A DNA stretch of 64,000 bases from Rhodococcus sp. OK519. GTDB taxonomy: Bacteria; Actinomycetota; Actinomycetes; Mycobacteriales; Mycobacteriaceae. Below the pieces are notes generated by a model that did not search any database, had not been told where the DNA came from, and saw nothing but the letters and a program-made list of their open reading frames with translations. The stretch covers positions 434,001 to 498,000 of the forward strand of contig NZ_QAOW01000002.1 of NCBI RefSeq assembly GCF_003051005.1, read 5' to 3'. A program made the position numbers and the translations under genes. Below, piece after piece: positions 51,846-60,008 of this stretch (its first letter is position 1; each line of letters opens with the position of its first letter).

Positions 51846-52256
51846 CTAGTTGGCGCGAACGAACGGCCCGTAGGCGCGATTCATCTGGTCAGCACCGAAG
51901 GGGCTCGGCCTTCCCGAAGCCACGTAGATGCGGACACCGTCGCGGTTGACGTAGCGGTCATCCTCGTTGTCCAGGTACTCGACGCCTCCCGGTACGTCCT
52001 GCCAGCGATCCCACTTGTCAGGCTCACCCTTCAACGCCTGCTCGATCACTGCCAGCTTCTCTGCAGCCTCGACAGCTTCGCGTTTGAAGTGGTCGCGGTC
52101 ATGCTCCGCTGAATCCAACTGTGAAGTGAGTTGGGACACTGATGCTTCGAGGGTTTCGTTGCGCGCCTTGAGACGGTTGATTTCGGCGGTCTGGTCGTCG
52201 CGGTATTGGCCGGCGATCGTGCGTGTCTGTGCGGGTGTGAGTTCGAGTGTCGCCAC
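51846..52256 (-). CDS. Coiled-coil protein with WQDVP motif
   Basis: A 136-residue protein from a GTG overlapping the previous TAG. A coiled coil (about 25-75, NRLKARNETLEASVSQLTSQ) precedes DRWQDVPGGVEYLD ... NRDGVRIYV, the same motif as at 46107. The end, NRAYGPFVRAN, may be the second half of this fold. Role unknown. Confidence 0.72.
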   Translation of the reverse strand: MATLELTPAQTRTIAGQYRDDQTAEINRLKARNETLEASVSQLTSQLDSAEHDRDHFKREAVEAAEKLAVIEQALKGEPDKWDRWQDVPGGVEYLDNEDDRYVNRDGVRIYVASGRPSPFGADQMNRAYGPFVRAN

Positions 52257-52372
52257 TACTGCTCCTCGGGTTCTGCGGTTGTCACGAGCTGGCACACGAA
52301 CCAGCCTGTGTGGGTGTGATGCCACTTCCCTGTGTCTTGGTGGATGGGTTGGTGGCAGTGTCGGCAGGTCAT
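52256..52372 (-). CDS. Very small zinc-binding-like protein
   Basis: A 38-residue protein: MTCRHCHQPIHQDTGKWHHT then GWFVCQLV. CxxC plus His-rich middle suits a zinc knuckle. ATGA overlap with the upstream gene decides the start. Confidence 0.6.
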   Translation of the reverse strand: MTCRHCHQPIHQDTGKWHHTHTGWFVCQLVTTAEPEEQ

Positions 52373-52497
52373 TGGGTGACTGCGGTTTCGTCGAGGCTGT
52401 TCAGCTGTTCGTAGTTCCAGGGGTCGTCGGGTAGTCCGCGGCAGTGCCAGCATTCGCGGGGTAGCAGATCGGAACGCACACAACGCCCATCAGTCAC
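52369..52497 (-). CDS. Very small hypothetical protein
   Basis: A 42-residue protein from GTG: TDGRCVRSDLLPRECWHCRG, then DPWNYEQLNSLDETAVTQ. GTGA overlap with upstream stop. CxxC suggests metal binding. Confidence 0.55.
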   Translation of the reverse strand: MTDGRCVRSDLLPRECWHCRGLPDDPWNYEQLNSLDETAVTQ

Positions 52498-52646
52498 TTG
52501 GCCTCCACATGCACGGGGTCGCCTACAGGCAGCCCGTTCTCTTCGATCAGGTACCAGTTGAAGTCCCAGCCGACTTCCCACACGGATCCGTTGCTGTCGG
52601 TGTGCCGCTGCCCCGACTTGGCCGGCTCAGCCGTTGGCTTGGTCAC
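52494..52646 (-). CDS. Small hypothetical protein
   Basis: A 50-residue protein from GTG with GGGGGAGACAGCA upstream: TKPTAEPAKSGQRHTDSNGS, then WEVGWDFNWYLIEENGLPVG. Function unknown. Confidence 0.65.
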   Translation of the reverse strand: MTKPTAEPAKSGQRHTDSNGSVWEVGWDFNWYLIEENGLPVGDPVHVEAK

Positions 52647-52744
52647 TGCTGTCTCCCCCTGTTGCAGATGGTGTTGAGGATCGGGGCGGGCAGCAGGATG
52701 GTCATAAGCCAGCCTGCTGCCACACCCGTGTAGAGCTTGGTCAC
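52643..52744 (-). CDS. Small membrane peptide
   Basis: A 33-residue peptide from a GTG overlapping the ssb stop (GTGA): TKLYTGVAAGWLMTILLPAP, a single hydrophobic helix with a basic tail. Close packing between ssb and the next gene supports it. Confidence 0.5.
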   Translation of the reverse strand: MTKLYTGVAAGWLMTILLPAPILNTICNRGRQQ

Positions 52745-53133
52745 AGCACGTCGTGGTTGGATGCCGGGTTCTTCCCCCACGAGTTCCCGCCCTTGTCCCG
52801 CTTCGGGATCGGCGCAGACACCGTCCGCACAGTCGCCTCAACCGACTGCCCCTTCGACCCGTCATTCCGCTCGTACTCACGGATATTCAGCTCGCCCGAC
52901 AGTTCGATCTCCGTCTTCGCCTGGAACTTCTCGGTGATGAACTCCGCGAGGTCACCCCATGCGGTGCAGCGGATGACGGCGCTCTTGTCGGGTTCCCATT
53001 CGCCGGTCTGCTCGTTCTTCTTGTTCTTGTTGAAGGCGACGGGGAAGTTGGCTACGAACTGTCCGCTGGGGAGTGCCTTGGTTTCGATGTCGGCGATGAT
53101 GAAGCCTTTGCCGCTGATGGTGGCGAGCGCCAT
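52741..53133 (-). CDS. ssb: Single-stranded DNA-binding protein
   Basis: A 130-residue OB-fold SSB. IADIETKALPSGQFVANFPV and AVIRCTAWGDLAEFITEKFQ, then IELSGELNIREYERNDGSKG, match the family. The usual acidic DDDIPF-like tail is absent; the protein ends NPASNHDVL, so contacts with host partner proteins may differ. It protects single-stranded DNA in phage replication and recombination. Confidence 0.9.
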   Translation of the reverse strand: MALATISGKGFIIADIETKALPSGQFVANFPVAFNKNKKNEQTGEWEPDKSAVIRCTAWGDLAEFITEKFQAKTEIELSGELNIREYERNDGSKGQSVEATVRTVSAPIPKRDKGGNSWGKNPASNHDVL

Positions 53134-53224
53134 GTGTGTCTCTTCTCTGTTGTGTTGTCAAAGATCGCCCGTAAGGAGGGCTAAACCGTTCTGTGAGCCA
53201 CGAACTTGGCTCGCCGGTACTCGG

Positions 53225-54532
53225 CTAGTGGTAGTCGTCCATCGTCGCCAAATAATCCGGATCAGGAATCCACGGCAACGTATGACCCATCTGCAACTTT
53301 TCCGGCCACGCCCGCTCCTCACGAGCACCACGCCACGCCACAACATCCACAATCTCCGCACGTGGTTTCCCCGGATCCTCCTTCGCACGCCGTAGACCGA
53401 AACCGAACTCAGGCCACCGCCGCCACAGCGACGATCCGATCGGCCGCATCACCCGATTGCCCTGCATGTCAGTGCCATTACCGGCATGGGCCTCTGTGAG
53501 TAGCGCGAAGCCGTAACGCTCGCGCAGTCCGTCGATCACCCACGCAACCTCACGCGCCGACATCTCCTCAGACGGATCCCGATGATGCAGCTTGTACAAC
53601 GGGCCAAGGACAACCAGATCCGGCGCAGTCGCAGAGATCGAATGCTCCAACCACGAAATATCCTTGCCCGACAGCAAATCGATCCCGGCAGGTCGTGTGT
53701 CGATGCACATCTGCTCGTTCCAATCCACCGGAACAAACCCGTGCTGCTCACGCACAGACTTGACGCGGTCGATCACCCACCTGTACCGCCGGCGGGACTG
53801 ATCGGCAGAGTTCTCGCAGTCGATCACCAGGACACGCACTGAGTGGCTGCCGTCGCCCATGACGTTGCCGCCGAACGGGTGAACACCACCAGCCATGCAC
53901 GCCGCCAACTGGGTGACGAGAGTGGTCTTGCCGCCGCCCTCAGCGCCCGTCACGACAGTCCGATCCATGCGCTCGAGAAGCCCCGGAACAAGCCACTGCC
54001 GTTCGGCTGTGTCGGCTGCGAGGAAGTCGTGCATCCGTTGCGGTAGCGGGGTTTCCTTGTCGGCCGCTGTCTCATCTGCGGCATCACATGCGGCACGCAA
54101 TCTCGCTGTTGTCGCCCGAACTTCGGCAGCACCATCATCATCCGATAGCGATTGCAGCCGCCTAGACTCGACAGAGAGCGCCGAAACCAGCTTCCGCCTA
54201 CCCGAGAGTTCCCGAAGCCTCCCAGCGATCTGAGAAGCCGACTCCGGACGCCACGCCATCTGAGTCAGCCCGAAGATCTTCGCCGCATCCCAATACCGGG
54301 TGAGCCCTTGCGCCTGCACCTGACCGAACACAGTCACCGCATCCACCGACTGCTTCGTGCGGAGCATCTTCCCCACCACCGCAGCGAGTTCCTTGTGCTG
54401 CGGCCTGTACCAGTCGTCCGGGCCGATCGTCAGGAACGCCTGCCCCGCCTTATCGGGGAACAGGATCGCTAGCCCGAGGGCGGCTTGCTCGGTGACTTCA
54501 TCCCACGCGATCTGTGTGAGTTCATCCGTCAA
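53225..54532 (-). CDS. RepA/DnaB-like helicase ATPase
   Basis: A 435-residue protein. A DnaB N-terminal-like domain (1-100, EQAALGLAILFPDKAGQAFL) precedes a RecA-fold ATPase with Walker A TGAEGGGKTTLVTQ (about 199-212), Walker B PDLVVLGPLYKL and a sensor region LLTEAHAGNG. It likely unwinds the phage replication fork. TTG start, with GGAGG upstream. Confidence 0.87.
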   Translation of the reverse strand: MTDELTQIAWDEVTEQAALGLAILFPDKAGQAFLTIGPDDWYRPQHKELAAVVGKMLRTKQSVDAVTVFGQVQAQGLTRYWDAAKIFGLTQMAWRPESASQIAGRLRELSGRRKLVSALSVESRRLQSLSDDDGAAEVRATTARLRAACDAADETAADKETPLPQRMHDFLAADTAERQWLVPGLLERMDRTVVTGAEGGGKTTLVTQLAACMAGGVHPFGGNVMGDGSHSVRVLVIDCENSADQSRRRYRWVIDRVKSVREQHGFVPVDWNEQMCIDTRPAGIDLLSGKDISWLEHSISATAPDLVVLGPLYKLHHRDPSEEMSAREVAWVIDGLRERYGFALLTEAHAGNGTDMQGNRVMRPIGSSLWRRWPEFGFGLRRAKEDPGKPRAEIVDVVAWRGAREERAWPEKLQMGHTLPWIPDPDYLATMDDYH

Positions 54533-54538
54533 TCCACA

Positions 54539-55246
54539 TCACTCCTCCCACAACCTCCCCGGAGCCTTCTGGGCAACGGGTTGCTCGTCAGCCCAACACT
54601 CACCGTTCAACCAAGTCGCAGCGTTCTTCGTGAACCGCTGATCCCTCGACGGGGAATCCCGGTACGCCTCAGCCCCGGCAATCAACACCTGAACATCACC
54701 CACAGCCGTCAACGCCTTGGCGAATGCGGTCCGTGCGTGGCCCTTGTCAGCCTTCTTCGGATACGCCTGCCAGAACGCCTCAAACTCGACTGTGTCGGCA
54801 GGCTTCTTCGCGTGTTCTTTTACTCTTTTAGGTAGGGAAGGGTAGGGGGCACCGTTAGTAATGGCGTTAGTAACGCCACCTGTAACACCCTCTGTAACAA
54901 CGTTACTGGCGCCTGCCCGATGCCTCCGAACACGCTCCCTGGTAGCGTCCCGCGCCGCCGTGACCTGCGCTTTCGACTTCTGGTAGTGATCCCAATCCCG
55001 AAACACGAAGTCGCCGTCCTGGCCATCAGGTTGATCCCAAAGCCCCACTTCTACAAGACGGTTCGCGTCTCTTGTTCGGCCTCCCAATGGCTTAACCATG
55101 GCTCGCGGAAGGCTCCCATCGGTGAGATGTGCCGCGCACCACGACCCCGCCCGCACCCACAAACCCATCGCCGAATTCCCCGCACTCACCGCCTTCGGGT
55201 GCATCGCCAAATGGTCATCTATGAAGAACCAGGGCAACTCATCCAA
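54539..55246 (-). CDS. Replication initiation-like protein
   Basis: A 235-residue protein starting close to LDELPWFFIDDHLAMHPKAV and AMGLWVRAGSWCAAHLTDGS, a winged-helix type N-terminus seen in actinophage replication proteins. After a basic linker, VEFEAFWQAYPKKADKGHAR (about 165-185) resembles the DnaA/DnaT-like C-terminal helicase-loader region. It probably recruits the adjacent ATPase. The start (TTG) is uncertain; it overlaps the HNH gene by about 28 bases. Confidence 0.75.
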   Translation of the reverse strand: MDELPWFFIDDHLAMHPKAVSAGNSAMGLWVRAGSWCAAHLTDGSLPRAMVKPLGGRTRDANRLVEVGLWDQPDGQDGDFVFRDWDHYQKSKAQVTAARDATRERVRRHRAGASNVVTEGVTGGVTNAITNGAPYPSLPKRVKEHAKKPADTVEFEAFWQAYPKKADKGHARTAFAKALTAVGDVQVLIAGAEAYRDSPSRDQRFTKNAATWLNGECWADEQPVAQKAPGRLWEE

Positions 55247-55563
55247 CCCCCTTCGTCGTCTAGTAGCACCCACACACCACGCCGCAGGATCGGTGCCTCT
55301 GACGGCCCCTGAGACCGGCGTACAAGGTGCCCGTTGCCTTCCGCCTGCACCCGCTTCGACTCCACCCGCACATGACACCCGGCGCAGATGTGGATCAGGT
55401 TCGCCGGCATGTTGATCGCCGGATCTCTGCTGCCGCCCATACCCCGCGGCGTCCTGTGATGGATCTGCTGGGCTTCAGCAACACCACAGATCTCACACCC
55501 ACCACCCGCCCGATCAACGACCTGCTGCGCTACCTGCCTGCTCGGTCCCGTACTTCTTCCCAC
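55219..55563 (-). CDS. HNH endonuclease, second
   Basis: A 114-residue HNH nuclease: GGCEICGVAEAQQIHHRTPR (catalytic HH), then GGSRDPAINMPANLIHICAG with the downstream Cys/His. The GTG start has GGGGAG six bases upstream. Overlaps both neighbours. May be a homing-type enzyme or help recombination. Confidence 0.82.
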   Translation of the reverse strand: MGRSTGPSRQVAQQVVDRAGGGCEICGVAEAQQIHHRTPRGMGGSRDPAINMPANLIHICAGCHVRVESKRVQAEGNGHLVRRSQGPSEAPILRRGVWVLLDDEGGWMSCPGSS

Positions 55564-56074
55564 CCAACTCCCCGTTCCTGTACGCAGCCGTCCAACAAGG
55601 CCGACAACGACCACGCCCATTCTTCAAAACACCAACCGACTCAGGCTCGCTACGGAACCGCATCGCACACCCACAACCAACACACCGCTTGACACCATCC
55701 GGCTTCCGTTTCATCGACGGCTTGGCCTCCGCAAGGACCCGCCACGTGAAGCTCTGCGATCGACCGATCTGCACGGATATCGACCAAACCTTCACGCCCT
55801 GCTCCCGCAGTTCGACGGCCCGCGCCTTGGCTTGGTCACGGGTGAGATCCGGTGGAGGGTTGGTTGCGAGTTCCTTGCTGGCGTTGGCTCGCCATTGCTT
55901 GCGGTAGCAGAGTGCGCACCGGTAGCTGTTGTGGCGTTCAACCATGCCGGGGATGCGTCCTTGCGGATCGGATCGCCGGCGGTACATGTCCCTGCCGCAG
56001 ATGGTGCAGGTACCTGCGAATGCCGATTTGACGCCTGGGCTGGCTACTTGGAGTAGTTGTTCGAGTGCGTTCAT
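55514..56074 (-). CDS. Zinc-ribbon and HTH protein
   Basis: A 186-residue basic protein. CTICGRDMYRRRSDPQGR and later YRCALCYRKQWRAN (about 23-65) form one zinc site. A helix-turn-helix-like middle (ELREQGVKVWSISVQIGRSQ, about 90-115) and a second ribbon CVGCGCAMRF ... GRCRPCW (about 130-165) follow. It probably binds DNA or RNA as a regulator. Confidence 0.72.
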   Translation of the reverse strand: MNALEQLLQVASPGVKSAFAGTCTICGRDMYRRRSDPQGRIPGMVERHNSYRCALCYRKQWRANASKELATNPPPDLTRDQAKARAVELREQGVKVWSISVQIGRSQSFTWRVLAEAKPSMKRKPDGVKRCVGCGCAMRFRSEPESVGVLKNGRGRCRPCWTAAYRNGELGGKKYGTEQAGSAAGR

Positions 56075-56337
56075 GTGGGGACTCCTGCCCGGACCACCCC
56101 CGTGACGGTGATGTCGTAGCCGGGTTCAACTAGTTCGCGTTCCCCGTCCGCGTTGAGGCGGTAGACGGGTGGCATGCGGATGGGTTTGATGGCGTCTGCC
56201 GCGCACTTTTGGATAACGGGGCATCCGTGGCAGAGGGTTTGGGCTTCTTCAGCTTCGAGGCCGGGCGTGAGGGTCTCGGTGTCCCAGCGTTTCGCGTCAT
56301 CGGTGTAGCAGGTTCCTTGTGTCCACCAGGGCTTCAC
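56071..56337 (-). CDS. WhiB-family iron-sulfur protein
   Basis: An 88-residue WhiB-like protein. Four cysteines spaced C-x25-C-x2-C-x5-C (GTCYTDDAK ... LCHGCPVIQKC) would hold a [4Fe-4S] cluster. The GVWGG turn and basic tail of canonical WhiB proteins are replaced by VTGVVRAG. It may bind the primary sigma factor and redirect host transcription. The GTG start overlaps the upstream stop and has AAGGCGG upstream; a GTG 14 codons earlier is weaker. Confidence 0.85.
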   Translation of the reverse strand: MKPWWTQGTCYTDDAKRWDTETLTPGLEAEEAQTLCHGCPVIQKCAADAIKPIRMPPVYRLNADGERELVEPGYDITVTGVVRAGVPT

Positions 56338-56621
56338 GTAGCAGCCGCCTTGGGCATCCAGTAGTTTTCGCGCAAGCACTCAGGAACTGTCATGTCCGGG
56401 GAGCCCCACTGTTCACGGAACCCTGATTCCGGGTGCGACCTGTGCGATCCAGAGTGTCCGGCAAGCCGGAAGCACACAGGCCTACCCTCGTCGCTGATTC
56501 GTGGTCCGCGCGACCAGCAGAACTCAGGGGCGGGCGGGTTCAACAGTTCGTCTGCGGTGTGGTTGTCGCCTACCTGCCGGCACACCTCAGCCGCCACCAA
56601 CCGCGAATCAGGCTCAGACAT
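56334..56621 (-). CDS. Hypothetical phage protein
   Basis: A 95-residue protein, MSEPDSRLVAAEVCRQVGDN. Contains FCWSRGPRISDEGRPVCFRL followed by AGHSGSHRSH, a C...C...H...H pattern common in small actinophage proteins. Possible metal site. Unknown role. Confidence 0.68.
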   Translation of the reverse strand: MSEPDSRLVAAEVCRQVGDNHTADELLNPPAPEFCWSRGPRISDEGRPVCFRLAGHSGSHRSHPESGFREQWGSPDMTVPECLRENYWMPKAAAT

Positions 56622-56793
56622 CAACCCACCGCCCAACCTTCGTAACGCACTCAACCTCACGGACAACAACCGTGTGCTGCCACAGCGCGTTGATCTCGCG
56701 GTACCTTTCAGCCTCTGCCCGTGTATCGAAGTTAAGACTGCAGCTTCCGCCGTGCAGAAGCCCGAACCGCTGCTTGATCACGCGGCTACTCAT
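56614..56793 (-). CDS. Small hypothetical protein
   Basis: A 59-residue protein: MSSRVIKQRFGLLHGGSCSL, then FDTRAEAERYREINALWQHT. Overlaps both neighbours by four to eight bases, as the whole cluster does. Function unknown. Confidence 0.65.
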   Translation of the reverse strand: MSSRVIKQRFGLLHGGSCSLNFDTRAEAERYREINALWQHTVVVREVECVTKVGRWVDV

Positions 56794-57176
56794 CGCGCCC
56801 CCAACTGCATCTCAGCCCGCAAATTCGCCGAACGCGTCTGCAACGCATCCTTCTCCCGCGACCACTGCTGCACCCGATCCTGCAAATACTTGAACGCAGC
56901 ATCCGCAACCTCAACACCCTCACGAGCACTCTCGGTCGCCTGCACCACCTGCGCATCACGAACATCCTTCGCGCCACCAGCAGCCGCCACACGAGCAGCA
57001 GCCTCCTCACGCCGCAAACGAGCACGCGCCACAGTCAACGCATCGCGCGCCCCCTCCAACATCTTCGGGGCACGCTGAAAGCACTGCTCCAACTCCAACA
57101 GTCGCGCATTCACATACGCTGGCGTGGTTGGGTCTAGTTGGTCCGCGAGGGACACATCCCGCACATCATCCGTCAC
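56790..57176 (-). CDS. Coiled-coil protein next to ERF recombinase
   Basis: A 128-residue helical protein from a GTG overlapping the ERF stop. Long Ala/Arg/Glu heptads cover residues 25-125 (ALTVARARLRREEAAARVAA). It may assist the recombinase; unknown. Confidence 0.7.
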   Translation of the reverse strand: MTDDVRDVSLADQLDPTTPAYVNARLLELEQCFQRAPKMLEGARDALTVARARLRREEAAARVAAAGGAKDVRDAQVVQATESAREGVEVADAAFKYLQDRVQQWSREKDALQTRSANLRAEMQLGAR

Positions 57177-57769
57177 TGCTGATCCACCCACTTCCTCATC
57201 GCCCCAACAGCCTTCTCATCCGAAGACAACGAAATCCGCCCCGACCCATTCACAAACGCCCACTGCTCAGACACCGCAGCCATATCCAGCCCCTTCGCAG
57301 CAATCGCAGCAGCCAACTCGCCAGCACCCGCACACGCCGCCGGCGCCACACCACGCTCCACATACTCCGAATCCGGATCCGGATCATCAGTCGGCAAATG
57401 CAACACCTGCAGGAGCGCAGTCCGGTAGGCAACCGACATCGCCTTCGACGTGCCCTTGTCCGCACTATCAGCGGCCTCGGCAGCCACCCTCGCAGTGACA
57501 GAGTCGCCGTCCGGCCCGTGAAACACGTAGTCCACGAGCACCTTCACCCAAGCCTGACGGTTACCCCGCGAGGTCGAGAACTCGTCGTAGGTCACGTCCT
57601 GCACATGAGGCAGCGCGACAATCCCACGAGCGGAGAACGCTGAGTGGGTGGAGTTGACGACCTGATCGATTCCTCTGAACGAGAAGCCCTGTTGTTGGTT
57701 CTTCTGGTCTTTCTTGACTGCGCCGACTTCCTTGGAAACCTCGGACAGCAGTTGCACGATGCTAGTCAT
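57173..57769 (-). CDS. ERF-family single-strand annealing protein
   Basis: A 198-residue recombinase. MTSIVQLLSEVSKEVGAVKK, QGFSFRGIDQVVNSTHSAFS (about 28-47), LPHVQDVTYDEFSTSRGN and DSADKGTSKAMSVAYRTALL (about 110-130) are hallmarks of ERF. It anneals complementary single strands in recombination and genome circularisation, working with the exonuclease two genes upstream and SSB. Confidence 0.92.
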   Translation of the reverse strand: MTSIVQLLSEVSKEVGAVKKDQKNQQQGFSFRGIDQVVNSTHSAFSARGIVALPHVQDVTYDEFSTSRGNRQAWVKVLVDYVFHGPDGDSVTARVAAEAADSADKGTSKAMSVAYRTALLQVLHLPTDDPDPDSEYVERGVAPAACAGAGELAAAIAAKGLDMAAVSEQWAFVNGSGRISLSSDEKAVGAMRKWVDQQ

Positions 57770-58034
57770 CGCCCTCCTCCAGATCGCCCGCAGTAGCGAC
57801 CAAAGCGGTGTCCAACGCATCCCGCAGAAGTCGCATCTCCTCCCGCGACATCTGCCACCGACTCGGATCCTCCACAAACCGGCGGTCCACGAGCGTGATA
57901 CCAGTCAGTCTGCGCTGGACAACAGTCTGAAGATCATCACTGAGCGTGGCCTCACGGGATGCCAGCACCTCGAACCGCTTCCTGCCGCCACCGCCAACCG
58001 TCTGCGACCTACTTGCCTTCGGGCCTGAAATCAC
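57762..58034 (-). CDS. Hypothetical phage protein
   Basis: A 90-residue protein between ERF and exonuclease: MISGPKASRSQTVGGGGRKR, then SREEMRLLRDALDTALVATA. GTG start overlapping the previous stop. Unknown, perhaps a recombination partner. Confidence 0.65.
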   Translation of the reverse strand: MISGPKASRSQTVGGGGRKRFEVLASREATLSDDLQTVVQRRLTGITLVDRRFVEDPSRWQMSREEMRLLRDALDTALVATAGDLEEGDD

Positions 58035-58876
58035 GCCAACACCTCCAACTTCCCCACCTTGCGAGCCTCACGAACCTCAACCGCCAACCGCGCCAACCGC
58101 AAACCAGCCACCAAATCCAACTCATAAACCGTGCAACGAGGCCGCCCAGTCCTGATCGGCGCATGAACCAACAAACCCACCGACGAATCCAAATCCGCAT
58201 GCAACGGCTGCCGCACCCCCGACACCTGGTCATAACGCACCGAATTCGCATACACAGCGACCTGCGTCATCACCTTCAACGGATACTGGTTATCCGACTT
58301 CCCGGACTTGATGTCCCCCACCACCACCCGACCATCAGGCAGCCGGTACAGGCGATCCAGCGACCCGGCAGCCTTCAGCTCGTCACACACCACGAACGGC
58401 TCGCAGTCGATCACCTCAAGCGACTCCGTAGCCACCTGGTACGCCTTCAACCAAGGCACCATCTCCGCCGGCGCAAACTCCACCGACCCGCCCTGATCCA
58501 ATACCTCAGTGAACTCATGGAAGCTAGTTCCCAGACCGGACGCCTCATCGCTACCAGCCCGCTTCTGCGCAGCCTCCACAACCGGCTTCAACTGACGCTT
58601 AGCCTCAGGCACAGACCACGGATCACCATGCTTCTGCACAAGCGACGCCACCTGCGCAAACAGGCTCCGATCCTTCACCACACCGACAGCAGCATTCGCA
58701 GACGACCAGTCGATCAGACCAGACTTGTCGTCGAGAATCCCTGCGAGCGTTGACACCCGCGTGTATCCGACCGCGTTCGTCGGCGTCTTCCTCTTGCCGT
58801 CGTAGTGGAGAGGCTGCCCGTCTGTCGTAACCCAGGGCTGCCCCCAGTGGTTACGGACGATTGTGTGGTCTGTCAT
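58031..58876 (-). CDS. PD-(D/E)XK exonuclease, Cas4/RecB-like
   Basis: A 281-residue nuclease. GLGTSFHEFTEVLDQGG (about 112-128) gives the HxxxE-type motif, AAGSLDRLYRLPDGRVVVGD (about 175-194) followed by IKSGKS is the D...DxK core, and QVAVYANSVRY is the QxxxY motif of RecB-type exonucleases. It likely resects DNA ends to feed the ERF annealase. Start at the internal ATG, since the longer frame lacks similarity. Confidence 0.88.
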   Translation of the reverse strand: MTDHTIVRNHWGQPWVTTDGQPLHYDGKRKTPTNAVGYTRVSTLAGILDDKSGLIDWSSANAAVGVVKDRSLFAQVASLVQKHGDPWSVPEAKRQLKPVVEAAQKRAGSDEASGLGTSFHEFTEVLDQGGSVEFAPAEMVPWLKAYQVATESLEVIDCEPFVVCDELKAAGSLDRLYRLPDGRVVVGDIKSGKSDNQYPLKVMTQVAVYANSVRYDQVSGVRQPLHADLDSSVGLLVHAPIRTGRPRCTVYELDLVAGLRLARLAVEVREARKVGKLEVLA

Positions 58877-59082
58877 CCGATCACCTCCGTGAACGGCGCA
58901 TACTGCTGATTCTCGAACTCCACCAGCTTCGCGTTCAAGAATCCCCGACCGCCCACTACCGGATGCCCATCCTTGTCCAGCGCCTTCACCCCTGCCGGGA
59001 TCTCCTGCACCTGCCACCAAACTCGCGGAACCTGCCGATCCTCAACAGGATTACCGCCCGCGCACATCACGAAACCCTTCAC
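58873..59082 (-). CDS. Hypothetical small protein
   Basis: A 69-residue protein: MKGFVMCAGGNPVEDRQVPR, then WWQVQEIPAGVKALDKDGHP. GTG start; ATGA overlap with the exonuclease gene. Beta-rich, unknown. Confidence 0.65.
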   Translation of the reverse strand: MKGFVMCAGGNPVEDRQVPRVWWQVQEIPAGVKALDKDGHPVVGGRGFLNAKLVEFENQQYAPFTEVIG

Positions 59083-59216
59083 CGATCCACCCCCACTCCC
59101 CCGAACACCAACACGAGGGCCAGGAACGCCACCGTCGCGACCAACACCGCCAACGCGCCCGCCACCTGCATGCGCTTCGCAAACGGCGACTTCAACAGCA
59201 ACTCAAAGCTCCACAT
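59079..59216 (-). CDS. Small membrane protein
   Basis: A 45-residue protein: MWSFELLLKSPFAKRMQVAG, then one hydrophobic helix (ALAVLVATVAFLALVLVFGG). GGGGGTGG before the ATG supports this start over an upstream one. Confidence 0.65.
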   Translation of the reverse strand: MWSFELLLKSPFAKRMQVAGALAVLVATVAFLALVLVFGGVGVDR

Positions 59217-59370
59217 GGCCACCCCCAAACGCCAGCAGCGCACCCGACTTCTCCACCAGCGCATTCACATCCAGTGCGAGACCGACCGGCTGATCCTTGA
59301 TTCCCGGATGCCGCCAACCGTCCGCCAGCAGGATCTTGTCTGCTTCTGCAACCATCTCCGCACGCGTCAC
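59203..59370 (-). CDS. Small hypothetical protein
   Basis: A 55-residue protein from a GTG overlapping the upstream stop (GTGA): TRAEMVAEADKILLADGWRH, then DVNALVEKSGALLAFGGG. Amphipathic helices; unknown. Confidence 0.6.
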   Translation of the reverse strand: MTRAEMVAEADKILLADGWRHPGIKDQPVGLALDVNALVEKSGALLAFGGGHVEL

Positions 59371-60008
59371 TTCTTCGCCCCCATCAGCTCGACCAGCTTC
59401 GCCACACCAGCAACCGTCACCCGCACAACCGCATCCCGACCCGGAGACGACTTCTTCACCACCACCAAGTAATCCGCGGCACCTTCACGCGGATTGTTGA
59501 ACCCATCCGTCCAGCAGACACCCGTGTTCAGGTACTGCTTCAGGCGGCGGAGTCCGGTGTTGATGCCCTCGCTGTGGAGGATCGTGACGACCTGCTCCAG
59601 CCTGTACGGCGCTGCGGCGGATCCCAGTTCGTTCCGCTCACCACCGGCATAGGCGAACGGGCCCCAATGCTGTATGTCGCTGAAGTCGATCGGCACGTGC
59701 CCAGCTGCGATCGGCGGGCTGCCATCGGCGTAACCCGTGAACGTCCACCCCTGCGGGCACTTCTGCCACCTGTCGCCGCCATCATCCGTGTACAGCCCGA
59801 ACCTGGAAGGCTCCACCGGCTCCACCGGCACCAGATCGATCGGCGAATCCACATCCGCCACAACACCCTCAACCAACCGCAACGACGGCACACACTCAAC
59901 AGCCGGCACCTCAACCGCATCAAACCTGGTAGTCCGCTGCCCACACAGGGCATGCTCGATCCGCTCCAACGACCCACGAATCGCCCTGATATCCTCAACC
60001 ACCGACAT
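59367..60008 (-). CDS. Hypothetical protein, possible antirepressor-type C-terminus
   Basis: A 213-residue protein. The helical N-terminus (MSVVEDIRAIRGSLERIEHA) precedes an acidic linker and a region with DRWQKCPQGWTFTGYADGSP (about 80-99). The C-terminal part (LKQYLNTGVCWTDGFNNPRE, then VVRVTVAGVAKLVELMG) vaguely recalls KilA/antirepressor C-terminal domains. Assignment is weak. It lies downstream of the regulatory genes. Confidence 0.55.
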   Translation of the reverse strand: MSVVEDIRAIRGSLERIEHALCGQRTTRFDAVEVPAVECVPSLRLVEGVVADVDSPIDLVPVEPVEPSRFGLYTDDGGDRWQKCPQGWTFTGYADGSPPIAAGHVPIDFSDIQHWGPFAYAGGERNELGSAAAPYRLEQVVTILHSEGINTGLRRLKQYLNTGVCWTDGFNNPREGAADYLVVVKKSSPGRDAVVRVTVAGVAKLVELMGAKK

